Notes under the pieces: generated by a model
Database searches by the model: none
What the model was told of the DNA's origin: nothing
Seen by the model: the letters and a program-made list of their open reading frames with translations, nothing else
NCBI RefSeq assembly: GCF_000380045.1
Contig: NZ_KB904340.1
Coordinates: forward strand, 124,001 to 188,000
Length of the DNA: 64,000 bases
Source of the DNA: Streptococcus marimammalium DSM 18627
Lineage (GTDB): Bacteria; Bacillota; Bacilli; Lactobacillales; Streptococcaceae
Reading direction: 5' to 3'
Position numbers and translations under genes: made by a program
Shown: positions 1-8,376 of the stretch, in pieces
Position numbering within the stretch: the stretch's first letter is position 1
Layout of the letters: each line of letters begins with the position of its first letter

Positions 1-666
1 TAAATAGTTTTGTTATTTCATAAGCTGATGTTTGTTCATAAGAAATGGTATTAATACTACTTTCATCGAAATTAAAAATTCTAGCATCTGGAAACGCAAG
101 TAATATTGGCGAGTGAGTCGCAATGATAAATTGAGAACCTTTTAAAATACTTTTTTTATTTTAATCATCAAGGTTAACATCCTTTGTGGAGAAATTCCTG
201 CTTCAGATTCATCAATAATATACAATCCTTTTTTATTAAAAGAATCTTGAATTAATGTTAAAAATGCTTCCCCGTGTGATTTTGAGTGATTTTTTTTTGA
301 ACTTCATAAGAAGTATTCTTCTTCCATAGAAGCTATATTATAAAAACTTTATGCCCGTAAAAAATAGCCCCATTTTTTATTGATTGGAGTTTTTGCAAGT
401 CTAATAGCATTATTTAGATTAGAGTGTGAATCATAGGTTGAAAATTGATAATTAAGACATCCTCCTTCTGGATTAAATCCATAAGCAATAGCAATAGCTT
501 CAAGAAGGGTTGATTTACCACTACCATTTTCTCCTGAAAAAAATGAAATAGGATTATCAAATACTAATTTTTCAAAATTTTGGAAAGAAGAAATACTCCT
601 GATGTAATTCTTTTTATCTATCTTACTCCAGTCAATTGTTAACTCATTAATTAATAATTCATTCAT
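1..666 (-). pseudogene. Decayed AAA/SMC-like ATPase, truncated by the left edge
   Basis: On the minus strand the gene begins at 666 and encodes an N-terminal P-loop region (GENGSGKST, about residues 45-53) typical of small RecF/SMC-like predicted ATPases. The reading frame is interrupted at 349-351 by TAA: it reads FLRA-stop-SFYNIAS, where a GAA glutamate would be expected. A second in-frame TGA lies at 304-306. The same frame continues through a Walker B segment (LYIIDESEAGISP, about 200-232). A frameshift in the A-rich run near 140-160 then moves the H-loop segment (FIIATHSP, about 110-135) into another frame. All the parts of one ATPase are present, but at least three lesions separate them. 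The gene continues past position 1. Its ancestral function is unknown; such proteins occur as orphan ATPases or with nuclease partners. Confidence 0.8.
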
Positions 667-831
667 ACAATGCCTCTATTATAATCTACTAATCTATGAC
701 CATAACTTTATATTATTTTTCATTTAATGTAAATTATCAAACTAATGGTGTAGACATTTTTTATTTAAATGAAGTTCACTTTTCATTTTAAATGATTTAT
801 GTTATTCTAAGAAAAATGAAAGGGGACTGTT

Positions 832-1017
832 ATGCCGTTTGTAAAAATTGATTTATTTGAAGGACGTTCCGAACAGCAAAAAATAAGTTTGGCGCGTGAA
901 GTTGCTGAGGTTGTCTCTAAACACACTAATGCACCAAAAGAAGCTATTCATGTCTTTATTAATGATATGGTTGAAGGAAGCTACTTTCCTCATGGTGAAA
1001 TCAAACGAAAAGGTTGA
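832..1017 (+). CDS. 4-oxalocrotonate tautomerase family protein
   Basis: This 61-residue protein has the size and fold signature of the 4-oxalocrotonate tautomerase (DmpI/XylH) family. After removal of Met1 the N-terminus is Pro (MPFVKIDLFEGRS), which is the catalytic base in this family. The conserved central segment (APKEAIHVFINDM) is also present. Family members are small homohexamers acting on 2-oxo acid or enol substrates; the substrate in streptococci is not established. A good Shine-Dalgarno sequence (GAAAGGGG) lies about 8 bases before the ATG. The stop codon lies inside the stem of the terminator shared with the convergent regulator gene. It appears monocistronic. Confidence 0.85.
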   Translation: MPFVKIDLFEGRSEQQKISLAREVAEVVSKHTNAPKEAIHVFINDMVEGSYFPHGEIKRKG

Positions 1018-1038
1018 GCAGTTGCTCAACCTTTTTAA
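1008..1038. terminator. Bidirectional terminator between tautomerase and HTH regulator genes
   Basis: The 11-base arms AAGGTTGAGCA (1010-1020) and TGCTCAACCTT (1023-1033) pair perfectly and are followed by T residues on the plus strand and preceded by A residues, so the hairpin can serve both convergent genes. It overlaps the 3' ends of both coding regions. Confidence 0.85.
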
Positions 1039-2087
1039 TTGTCATCTAATAAGTCGTTTTCTAATTTTTTAATAACGTCTTTTAATAATTCTTTATTGAG
1101 ATTGTATTTAACATTATCATCAGTTTTATTAATTGTTAAGAGTTTAGAATTGATTAATTTTTGGATGTGAAAGGTCACCGCAGAACTCGTTATTCCAAGA
1201 TTTTCTGCAATGGCTTTAATCTTAATGTTCGGTTTTGTTGAAGCAATAAGAATGTCATACCTAGTAACATCACTAATCACCTTTAATAAGGTTGTTAAAT
1301 CATCGTTATCAAGTTGCTCTTTAGTATCTAATAACTCAGTGATTTTACTAGAAACTGTAATAAAACTTGGTAGATTAGTCAGTGAAGAATATTGGATAAT
1401 ACTTAAAACAATTAAATAAGGACTTAAAAAGAAAATTTTATAGGGTGAATCAAGTAACTTTGAAACAAATTCTTCTCCAATTGTCCCAACTTTGAGAAGT
1501 GTCTTTTCAATCTCAAATGTTTTAGCAAATTCTTCACGCTCTTTTTGGTACTTTTGATAAAAAGGCTGGTATATTGGTTGGAAGGTAAGGATAAGGTCAC
1601 AAAGACCAGTCATAAACTCTTGAGGATGCTTAAAGGCTTGCAGCCAATACCATTTTTCATCGGCTTTTAAATCCGATGTTTCAATCATAGTGATGTAGTC
1701 GAAATCTTTTTCAGTTGTCTCTGAAAAATCATTACTAAGTAATAACGATAAAACATATTTAACTTCCTCTTTACTTAGATTTTTAAATAAAGCCACTACT
1801 TCTTTAATTGTTTTTGGATCTTTCTTTTGATTAAGAAGGTAAAAATACAAGGTTAATGTAATGGAACTATTATAAGGTACAGTAAGATAATATTGTTTCA
1901 TTTCTTCATGATATTCAGAAAAAAAAGCTGTTAGCTGTTCAACATCTGATAGTGTCTCTGATAATAATTCTTTTTGCTTGCTTGTCATCTCTGCAAGATA
2001 ATCTTCAAAAGGTGTTTTGAAAAAAAATGGTGCTATCAAAAATTCAAAAATCATGCTTTGATGATCGTTATGTTGTTTTGTTGTCAT
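1035..2087 (-). CDS. ArsR-like winged-helix transcriptional regulator
   Basis: This 350-residue protein has a C-terminal winged-helix DNA-binding segment at about residues 270-335 (DVTRYDILIASTKPNIKIKAIAENLGITSSAVTFHIQKLINSKLL resembles the ArsR/HTH_20 type). The long helical N-terminal part resembles nothing I can name. The start codon overlaps the stop of the upstream MFS gene as TAATG (2085-2089), with TAAGGAG just before it, so the two are probably translated in a coupled way. Co-transcription with the transporter suggests that it senses the carrier's substrate or controls the operon itself; that is inference. An inverted repeat in the operon promoter is a candidate binding site. Confidence 0.7.
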   Translation of the reverse strand: MTTKQHNDHQSMIFEFLIAPFFFKTPFEDYLAEMTSKQKELLSETLSDVEQLTAFFSEYHEEMKQYYLTVPYNSSITLTLYFYLLNQKKDPKTIKEVVALFKNLSKEEVKYVLSLLLSNDFSETTEKDFDYITMIETSDLKADEKWYWLQAFKHPQEFMTGLCDLILTFQPIYQPFYQKYQKEREEFAKTFEIEKTLLKVGTIGEEFVSKLLDSPYKIFFLSPYLIVLSIIQYSSLTNLPSFITVSSKITELLDTKEQLDNDDLTTLLKVISDVTRYDILIASTKPNIKIKAIAENLGITSSAVTFHIQKLINSKLLTINKTDDNVKYNLNKELLKDVIKKLENDLLDDN

Positions 2088-3331
2088 TACAAACTCCTTA
2101 TTCTATAAATAGTATAAACGAGTAAAAGAATTGAGGCAACTAAAAATGTTACTAAAATCAGGTTAATTGGTAAAAAAATGACTAAGGCAGAAATCAAGAG
2201 TATGGCTGCAATTGTTCCTATTTGAAAATAAGAACCAATACCTGACATCAAACTAGCAATCTTATCTTCAGGGAGACTATTCATTAATTTTGCGGACATC
2301 TTAGGGTTAATGACAGCTGATAGTATCGCCATGATTAATATAAACATCATAAAGACATAACTATTGTGCCAAAGCAAACATAAAAAGATAATTGGTGGGA
2401 AAAAAGCAATGATGAAAATCATTTTTATTAGTGAGATATTTTTAAACACATTAGGTGCTAAAAAACTACCTATGATTGTCCCTAAAGTAAAAGAAAGAGG
2501 CAATGTCATAATGGTTGTTGGAACATTAATAATAACAAAATTAGGGTCTTGATTGATTAACAAGAGAACAACAACCCCTAATATGCTGAATAAACCATTA
2601 AAAATTGGTGCAATGACCATAGAAAATTTAACTTCAGGAATTTTATTCAGTTCTTGAAAGATTAAGAGGATATTTTCTTTCATGCTTTTAAAGATTGATT
2701 GATTTGGCTCATGAGTCGTAATTTCAATGGGTTTTTCCACTAATAGTCCTTGTAATTTTGTACGAATGCTATAGATAATAAGACCAGCCATAACAAAAGT
2801 TGCTGCATTTACAAAGGCTAACTGTTGAAAACTCATCCAAATAATCAAAAGTGCACCGGTTGGTTGCATCACTATAGACAAAGCAGAACCTGCCGCCTGT
2901 CTAAAACTAATGGCTGCTTCTCTATCATCATCTGAGACAATTCTTAGACTAAGTGGGGTAAATAAACCATTTTCATATTGCCCTGAAATATCTGAAAAAA
3001 GATTGATAAGAATAGCGATAATGACTATCCAAAGAGCAGGTTGAAAGCCCATTAAGAAACCCACTACTGAATATAAGCAAAATCTAAAAATCAAAGTGTA
3101 CAAAATCGTATCCACTTTATTTTTGGTCTTATCAGCATATATCCCCATAACAAATCCTGTCACAATCGGCAAGGCTTCAGAAATACTGACAAGTGCTACT
3201 GCAATGTTTGTTTCAGGAATTAAGAGAACGTAGTTCATGAGAGCATAGTAATAAAGAATATCACCGAAATTTGAAATCATGTCCGAAAGAAAACTTAACA
3301 TAAATAAGCGATTGCGAAAAACTTTTTTCAT
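2087..3331 (-). CDS. MFS transporter (drug-efflux-like)
   Basis: This is a major facilitator superfamily protein of about 414 residues with roughly 12 hydrophobic segments and the loop 2-3 signature around GIYADKTKNKVDTI (residues about 65-78). It belongs to the MFS group that includes macrolide-type efflux proteins, but nothing in the sequence fixes a substrate. The reading frame is open from a GTG six bases further upstream. I prefer the ATG at 3331 because AAAGGAG lies 5-6 bases before it. The last base of its stop codon is shared with the start of the downstream HTH regulator. The promoter region contains a perfect 7-4-7 inverted repeat. Confidence 0.8.
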   Translation of the reverse strand: MKKVFRNRLFMLSFLSDMISNFGDILYYYALMNYVLLIPETNIAVALVSISEALPIVTGFVMGIYADKTKNKVDTILYTLIFRFCLYSVVGFLMGFQPALWIVIIAILINLFSDISGQYENGLFTPLSLRIVSDDDREAAISFRQAAGSALSIVMQPTGALLIIWMSFQQLAFVNAATFVMAGLIIYSIRTKLQGLLVEKPIEITTHEPNQSIFKSMKENILLIFQELNKIPEVKFSMVIAPIFNGLFSILGVVVLLLINQDPNFVIINVPTTIMTLPLSFTLGTIIGSFLAPNVFKNISLIKMIFIIAFFPPIIFLCLLWHNSYVFMMFILIMAILSAVINPKMSAKLMNSLPEDKIASLMSGIGSYFQIGTIAAILLISALVIFLPINLILVTFLVASILLLVYTIYRIRSL

Positions 3332-3359
3332 AAGCACTCCTTTAAAATTACATCAAAAT

Positions 3360-3404
3360 ATTAAACGATTGTTTAATTAAATAATATCATTTTAATTTTA
3401 TCAA
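3360..3404 (-). promoter_or_regulatory. Promoter of MFS-regulator operon with overlapping inverted repeat
   Basis: On the minus strand a -35 TTGATA (3404-3399) is followed after about 17 bases by a -10 like TTTAAT (3381-3376). The perfect inverted repeat ATTAAAC-N4-GTTTAAT (3360-3377) overlaps the -10 and the expected transcription start. That is a classic repressor position, so it is a candidate operator for the regulator encoded in the same operon. Confidence 0.5.
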
Positions 3405-3440
3405 GACAATATTTATTTAAAATTAAACATCCACTTAATT

Positions 3441-3474
3441 AAAAGACCCCTAAGCCAATGCTTAAGCGTCTTTT
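3441..3474 (-). terminator. Terminator after MFS carrier gene
   Basis: Arms AAAAGAC and GTCTTTT enclose a partly paired CTAAGC/GCTTAAG stem, directly after the stop of the minus-strand MFS gene. The 3' arm ends in TTTT. The stem is imperfect. Confidence 0.6.
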
Positions 3475-4642
3475 AACTAAATAATTGTTGTTCTTTACCA
3501 TCTGGAAGAGGCATTAATTTAACTAAAATAAAAGCTAGAATTAGCGTTGCCACTAAAAACCATGCCATCACTTCATAACTAAAGTGATCTAAAATAAAAC
3601 CGATAATATTTTGAAAAGCGATAGATGATAAACTTAATACTGTTTGTGCTACTGCTAATGCCGTGATAACTATTTTTTTATCAACTAATGAGGAAATAAT
3701 TTTAAGATTAACCATTATAAACAGCATGGAACCTGTATGTTTAGCTAACAAAGTGACAATAATTTTAGAAAAAATGCCAATGTTAAGCGCATAAACACTA
3801 TACTGCAATCCAAATAATAGGATTGGTAAAAAAAGAAGCGTTTTGCTACTGTACTTATCCATGAAAGAATAAGAGAAAAAAATGAGAGGTGCTTCACAGA
3901 TAACCGCAATAGCGACAATAGATGATGTAAGACCAACAGATAAGCCACTATTTTGTAAAAATGCAGGAACAAAGGTATGGCCAGACATCATAACACCAGA
4001 AATGAGAGCGGACACCAGGAAATAATAGATTAATGTTTTGTTCTTAAAAAGTTTCAACGGACTTACTTTTTTGGAGATGTCATTGTTCTTCTTTTTCTCA
4101 GAAATGGGTATGCCAGTAACACCAATAAAAGAAAGAACAATGCCAATAAGAAAAGCTATAAAAATTGCCTTTGGTGCAATATGATCATATAAAAAGCCTG
4201 CTAATTGTGCTCCTGTCGCAAAGCCAATTGTTCCCCAAATTCTAATACGTCCATAAGGAAACTGACCAGTTGCTGCGATATGTTCAAGGGCAGGACTATT
4301 ACCATTTAAGGTGAGTAAAACCCAGCTATAACAAAGTGTAATCACCCAAATATTGTCTGCTAAAAGCATGCCTATGCCACCAAATATTGACAAGGAAAAC
4401 AAGGTTAAAATCACTTTCTTGTTATTGTAGCGGTCATTAAGATAACCAATAATGGGTTGTCCCATCATTGATGACAAAAAGGACATAGAAACAACCATTG
4501 AAACTTGACTAGGTCTAAAGCCAATATTTAAAAGATAAACAGAGATTAAGGTTGAAAATAAGGACCAGGCCAAAAAATAAAAGTTATACATGAGAAAATA
4601 ACTAAAGTATTGCTTTCGACGTTCTTTAAGCATTTTTACCAC
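3473..4642 (-). CDS. MFS transporter (MFS_1-like / LacY-HcaT type)
   Basis: This is an integral membrane carrier of about 389 residues with 12 predicted hydrophobic segments. The N-terminal part (FYFLAWSLFSTLISVYLLNIGF) and the loop GYLNDRYNNKKVI fit the MFS_1-like family, which contains oligosaccharide and nucleoside proton symporters and HcaT-type carriers. The substrate cannot be read from sequence. The frame can start at GTG (4642) or at the in-frame ATG at 4633; AGAGAG upstream favours neither strongly. It lies alone between two terminators, pointing the same way as its neighbours but apparently transcribed separately. Confidence 0.75.
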   Translation of the reverse strand: MVKMLKERRKQYFSYFLMYNFYFLAWSLFSTLISVYLLNIGFRPSQVSMVVSMSFLSSMMGQPIIGYLNDRYNNKKVILTLFSLSIFGGIGMLLADNIWVITLCYSWVLLTLNGNSPALEHIAATGQFPYGRIRIWGTIGFATGAQLAGFLYDHIAPKAIFIAFLIGIVLSFIGVTGIPISEKKKNNDISKKVSPLKLFKNKTLIYYFLVSALISGVMMSGHTFVPAFLQNSGLSVGLTSSIVAIAVICEAPLIFFSYSFMDKYSSKTLLFLPILLFGLQYSVYALNIGIFSKIIVTLLAKHTGSMLFIMVNLKIISSLVDKKIVITALAVAQTVLSLSSIAFQNIIGFILDHFSYEVMAWFLVATLILAFILVKLMPLPDGKEQQLFS

Positions 4643-4708
4643 TACTCTCTAGTTGGATTTGTATTTTTGTTTTCTAGTTTACCATTTTTAAGAGTATTAA
4701 TAAAGACA

Positions 4709-4740
4709 AAAAAAGCTAAGACTATTTTCTTAGCTTTTTA
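4709..4740 (-). terminator. Terminator after proWX
   Basis: Near-perfect arms AAAAAGCTAAGA and TCTTAGCTTTTT are separated by a short T-rich loop, with runs of A and T outside, so the hairpin works on either strand. A smaller hairpin (AGTAGAT/ATCTACT, about 4771-4791) lies between it and the proWX stop. Confidence 0.75.
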
Positions 4741-4792
4741 TATTTTATACTAACTTACTATATTTTTAGTAGATTACTTTTGATCTACTTTA

Positions 4793-6316
4793 TTATTTCG
4801 AAATAAAATTATGACTAACCAAATACTCATGAGCAACATCTTTTGCTGCTTTACCTTGTGATTTCACCTGATAATTCATCTCACTCATTTCTTCTTCTGT
4901 TATTTTTCCTGATAATTCTTCAAGTATGGCCTCAATTTCAGGATACTTTTTAAGAATTTCTTCTCGCATCAATGGTGCTCCCTGATAAGGAGGAAAGAGT
5001 TGCTTATCATCTTCTAAAAGAACAAGATCAAACTCTTTTATTTCACTATCAGTTGAGTAAGCATCCATTATTTGAATATCTCCTGATGTGATAGCTTGAT
5101 AGCGAAGGGCGGGTTCCATAGTTTTAACATTTAAATTTAAACCATATAAGGATTGCAATCCTTTATTGCCATCTTCACGGTCATTAAATTCTAACGTGAA
5201 TCCTGCAACCACTTCAGGACCAATTTTACTTAAATCAGAGATGGTTTTTAAATCATATTGATTGGCAAGTGCTCTTGTTACGGCGAGGGCATAGGTGTTT
5301 TGGAAGAGCATTGGTTTCAAATAAACTAATTTATCTTGTTTGTAAATGCTAGCTTTTGCTATTTCATAAACCTCTTGTGGATCATTAGAAACATCAATTG
5401 GCTTTGCTAGAAGACTTGATGTAACAGTACCAGTGTATTCTACATAAATATCAACATTGCGAGATTTTAAAGCTTCATATAAGAAGGTCGTTTTTCCAAA
5501 ATTAGGTTTTAAGGTGACCTTGATATCTGAATTTTCTTCAATCAATTCCTTATACATATTGATAAGAATTTCTGGTTCAGGTCCTAATTTACCTGCAATA
5601 ACAAGCTCTTTTTGATTTTGATTAGGCATCATGTGTAGTTGTGGTAGAAAACTAATTGTCAAGCCAACAATCATTGCCAAGAAAACTGCCATTATACGTT
5701 TTAATTTTGCTTTTTCTAAATAACCTAAAATAAGATTGAATAGAATTGCTAAAAAAGCTGAGGATAAAGCACCAATTACAATAAGACTCGTATTGTTTCT
5801 ATCAATACCAAGAAGGATAAATGAACCCAAACCTCCAGCTCCAATAAGAGCTGCAAGAGTTGCTGTTCCAATAATCATAACGGCAGAAGTTCGAATGCCC
5901 GACATAATAACTGGCATGCTTAATGGAATTTCAAACTTCTTTAGTTTTTCCCAACGAGTCATACCAAAAGCTGTGGCTGCTTCTTTCAAGCTAGGATCAA
6001 TACCTCTTAAGGCAGTAATTGTATTTTGCAATATTGGAAATAAAGAATAAATAATCAAGGTTGAGACAGCAGGAACTGTTCCAATCCCCATAAAGGGAAT
6101 AAACAATCCTAAAAGAGCTAAAGAAGGTACAGTCTGAAAAATTCCAGCGATATGTAAGACAATCTCAGATATTTTTTTATTCTTTGCTAGTAGAATAGCT
6201 AAAGGAACGGCAATAAAAACAGAAATTAACAAAGCCAATAAAGAGATTTGTAAATGCTCCACTAAAGCATTTATCCAATCCGAGAATCTTTCATTAAAAG
6301 TTTCAAATAATGTCAT
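4793..6316 (-). CDS. proWX: Choline/glycine betaine ABC transporter, fused permease and binding protein
   Basis: This 507-residue fusion has an N-terminal ABC permease domain (about residues 15-210, with 5-6 membrane helices and the EAA-type loop [23 protein letters not shown] near 110-135). After one further membrane segment (about 212-232) follows an OpuAC-type substrate-binding domain (about 240-500). The binding domain is therefore tethered to the outer membrane face. Length and layout match pneumococcal ProWX and the OpuC group, which import choline, glycine betaine or carnitine for osmoprotection or phosphocholine supply. The start overlaps the proV stop as TAATG (6314-6318) after AAAGGAGG, so the subunits are coupled. 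The exact substrate is inferred from family only. Confidence 0.85.
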   Translation of the reverse strand: MTLFETFNERFSDWINALVEHLQISLLALLISVFIAVPLAILLAKNKKISEIVLHIAGIFQTVPSLALLGLFIPFMGIGTVPAVSTLIIYSLFPILQNTITALRGIDPSLKEAATAFGMTRWEKLKKFEIPLSMPVIMSGIRTSAVMIIGTATLAALIGAGGLGSFILLGIDRNNTSLIVIGALSSAFLAILFNLILGYLEKAKLKRIMAVFLAMIVGLTISFLPQLHMMPNQNQKELVIAGKLGPEPEILINMYKELIEENSDIKVTLKPNFGKTTFLYEALKSRNVDIYVEYTGTVTSSLLAKPIDVSNDPQEVYEIAKASIYKQDKLVYLKPMLFQNTYALAVTRALANQYDLKTISDLSKIGPEVVAGFTLEFNDREDGNKGLQSLYGLNLNVKTMEPALRYQAITSGDIQIMDAYSTDSEIKEFDLVLLEDDKQLFPPYQGAPLMREEILKKYPEIEAILEELSGKITEEEMSEMNYQVKSQGKAAKDVAHEYLVSHNFISK

Positions 6317-7041
6317 TATATTCTTCCTCCTTTAAATAGACTCTCTACAAAATCATTTTCAGGAGAGTGGACTAACTCTTTTGGTGTTCCAATCTGTATA
6401 AGTTCACCATTATTTAAGACAGCGATACGATCACCCATGCGAAGTGCTTCATCAATATCATGAGTAACAAAAACAATAGTCATGCCAAATTCATCTTGAA
6501 GCGCTAACGTTAAATCTTGTAATTGCTTTCTAGAGATGGGATCAAGCGCACTAAAAGGTTCGTCCATTAACAGAACTTTGGGTTTTGTAATAATTGCTCT
6601 TAAAATACCAATTCGCTGTTGTTCACCACCAGAAAGTTCACTAGGGTAGCGGTTTAAATATTTATTTGACGACAATCCAACTTTATCTAAAAGTTGAACG
6701 GTTTTTTCAAGACGTTCCTTTTTTGACCAACCTTTCATTTCAGGGATGAGGGCAATATTCTCAGCAACCGTCATATTGGGGAAAAGGGCAATTTGTTGTA
6801 AGACATACCCCATTTGTAATCTTAATTCTCTTGGAATGAGTTCATTAATCAACTGTTTTTGGAAAACAATACTTCCTGCTGTTGGTTCAATCAAGCGATT
6901 AATCATTTTTAATAATGTTGTCTTACCACTACCACTTGGCCCGACAAGAACAAAAATTTCACCTTGTTCAATGGTAAATGATAAATTGTTGATGATGGTA
7001 TTATCATCATAAGTTTTTATAATATTTTTAAATTCAATCAT
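6316..7041 (-). CDS. proV: Choline/glycine betaine ABC transporter ATP-binding subunit
   Basis: This 241-residue ABC ATPase has Walker [10 protein letters not shown] (about 34-42), signature [15 protein letters not shown] (about 139-153), Walker [14 protein letters not shown] and the switch His in FVTHDID. It lacks the C-terminal CBS domains seen in longer OpuCA proteins, as does the pneumococcal ProV-type subunit, so ionic-strength sensing by CBS domains is not expected here. It is the first gene of a two-gene operon with proWX. AAAGGATC precedes the ATG. The leader contains the palindrome TTTCAATTGAAA (7051-7062), which may be incidental in such AT-rich DNA. Confidence 0.88.
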   Translation of the reverse strand: MIEFKNIIKTYDDNTIINNLSFTIEQGEIFVLVGPSGSGKTTLLKMINRLIEPTAGSIVFQKQLINELIPRELRLQMGYVLQQIALFPNMTVAENIALIPEMKGWSKKERLEKTVQLLDKVGLSSNKYLNRYPSELSGGEQQRIGILRAIITKPKVLLMDEPFSALDPISRKQLQDLTLALQDEFGMTIVFVTHDIDEALRMGDRIAVLNNGELIQIGTPKELVHSPENDFVESLFKGGRI

Positions 7042-7136
7042 TTAAGATCCTTTCAATTGAAAATAGGATATTTTCATATTTTCTTATTTTCTTATATTAT
7101 CATACACTGAAAAATACAACAATTATTTTGTACTAA

Positions 7137-7166
7137 AAAAATGATGGCAAAATACCATCATCTTTT
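7137..7166 (-). terminator. Terminator after adhP
   Basis: Arms ATGATGG (7141-7147) and CCATCAT (7154-7160) form a hairpin. On the minus strand it is followed by a run of T. Confidence 0.8.
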
Positions 7167-7185
7167 ATAGAACATATTTTTTAAC

Positions 7186-8202
7186 TTAAAGACTAAAATC
7201 AAGAACTTTTCTTCCTTGAATAAGGCCTTTTTCCATTTGATCAAAAATGATTGGCGCATCATCTACTGGACATTTTTCAACCACTGGAACCACAAGTCCT
7301 TCAGCTCCAAATTGAAAAGCTTCTTCTAAATCTTTTCTGGTTCCAACAAGCGATCCAACTATCTTAATGCCATCTAAAACAGTTTTAACTATTGAAACAT
7401 CCATCATTTCAGAAGGTAATCCAACAGCAACTACTGTGCCTCCTGCTCGAACACTATCTACTGCTTGATTAAAAGCAACTTTTGAAACAGCAGTCACAAT
7501 TGCGGAATGGCAACCACCTGTTTTTTTCTGAATAAATTGAGCAACATCTTCAATTTCATTAGCATTAACAATTAAATCAGCTCCAACTTTTTTTGCTAAT
7601 TCCAATTTGTCATTATTAATATCAATAGCAATAACATGAGCGTTAAATACTTTTTTAGCATACTGAATGGCTAAATTACCAAGTCCCCCAGCTCCATAGA
7701 CAGCAATCCATTGACCAGGTGCAGCAGCACCTTCTTTAATAGCTTTGTAGGTTGTCACACCGGCACAGGTAATTGAACTTGCTTGGGCAGGATCTAAACC
7801 TTCTGGAACTTTTACAGCATAATCTGCAGTGACAACTGCAAATTCACTCATTCCACCATCAACACTATAGCCAGCATTTTTAACTGTTCGACAAAGTGTT
7901 TCTCTGCCAGTTGTACAATATTCACAATGACCACAACCTTCAAAAAACCAAGCAATTGAGACGCGATCTCCAATTTTTAATGATGAAACATCATCAGCAA
8001 TAGCTGTTACTACACCAATGCCTTCATGTCCTAAAATACGACCTGGAACTTGACCAAAATCACCTTTAGCTACATGTAAATCAGTATGGCAGACGCCACA
8101 ATACTCTACTTTAACTAAAGCTTCACCACTTTTTATTTCAGGAAGTTCATGTTCAATCACTTCAACTCCATTTGACAACTGATTAACAACAACTGCTTTC
8201 AT
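7186..8202 (-). CDS. adhP: Zinc-dependent alcohol dehydrogenase AdhP
   Basis: This 338-residue medium-chain dehydrogenase interconverts alcohols and aldehydes with NAD(H), chiefly in fermentative ethanol metabolism. Catalytic zinc ligands are in the motifs CGVCHTDLH (about 36-44) and GHEG (about 58-61). The structural zinc Cys cluster is [15 protein letters not shown] (about 91-105). The Rossmann motif GAGGLGNLA lies near 170-178. It matches the streptococcal AdhP/AdhA family in full length. It appears monocistronic, with its own terminator. Its promoter is unusually rich in regulator motifs (cre, a Rex-like palindrome and an AdcR-type palindrome), which suggests control by carbon source, NADH/NAD ratio and zinc. 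Confidence 0.92.
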   Translation of the reverse strand: MKAVVVNQLSNGVEVIEHELPEIKSGEALVKVEYCGVCHTDLHVAKGDFGQVPGRILGHEGIGVVTAIADDVSSLKIGDRVSIAWFFEGCGHCEYCTTGRETLCRTVKNAGYSVDGGMSEFAVVTADYAVKVPEGLDPAQASSITCAGVTTYKAIKEGAAAPGQWIAVYGAGGLGNLAIQYAKKVFNAHVIAIDINNDKLELAKKVGADLIVNANEIEDVAQFIQKKTGGCHSAIVTAVSKVAFNQAVDSVRAGGTVVAVGLPSEMMDVSIVKTVLDGIKIVGSLVGTRKDLEEAFQFGAEGLVVPVVEKCPVDDAPIIFDQMEKGLIQGRKVLDFSL

Positions 8203-8232
8203 TTTATTCTCCTTTTAAATTTTTTAATGCAG

Positions 8233-8279
8233 TGAAACCGCTTTCAATTATATTATACTTAATTTATTAAAGAAGTCAA
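8233..8279 (-). promoter_or_regulatory. adhP core promoter with cre (CcpA) site
   Basis: On the minus strand TTGACT (8279-8274), a 16-base spacer and TATAAT (8257-8252) form a near-consensus promoter. Immediately downstream lies TGAAAGCGGTTTCA (8246-8233), a full match to the TGNAARCGNWWWCA catabolite-responsive element. A cre at or just after the start site normally gives CcpA repression. Confidence 0.75.
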
Positions 8280-8285
8280 AATATA

Positions 8286-8303
8286 TTGTTATATTTTTAA
8301 CAA
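8286..8303. promoter_or_regulatory. Rex-like operator upstream of adhP -35
   Basis: TTGTTATATTTTTAACAA is a TTGTTA/TAACAA palindrome differing at one position from the TTGTTAA-N4-TTAACAA form of the Rex operator. It lies just upstream of the adhP -35 element. A rex gene is present in this window, and alcohol dehydrogenase genes are common Rex targets. Confidence 0.5.
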
Positions 8304-8310
8304 TTTTTTG

Positions 8311-8322
8311 TTAACTAGTTAA
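8311..8322. promoter_or_regulatory. Candidate AdcR (zinc regulator) box upstream of adhP
   Basis: TTAACTAGTTAA is a perfect palindrome and an exact match to the streptococcal AdcR consensus TTAACYRGTTAA. It lies about 32 bases upstream of the adhP -35, an activator-like position. The wider stretch 8308-8325 also resembles a Rex site, so two readings are possible. Confidence 0.6.
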
Positions 8323-8376
8323 TAAACATTTTATTTAGTTATTGCTTTTTTAACAAGAAGTGATTATCATAAAGAT

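Noticed and set aside
1210-1419. Antisense open frames inside regulator, transporter and enzyme genes
   Set aside because: They lack ribosome-binding sites, lie wholly opposite well-supported genes and encode low-complexity or compositionally implausible proteins.
3473-4642. Second MFS gene as a paralogue of the first
   Set aside because: The two carriers differ in N-terminal motifs and family type; their adjacency does not indicate duplication.
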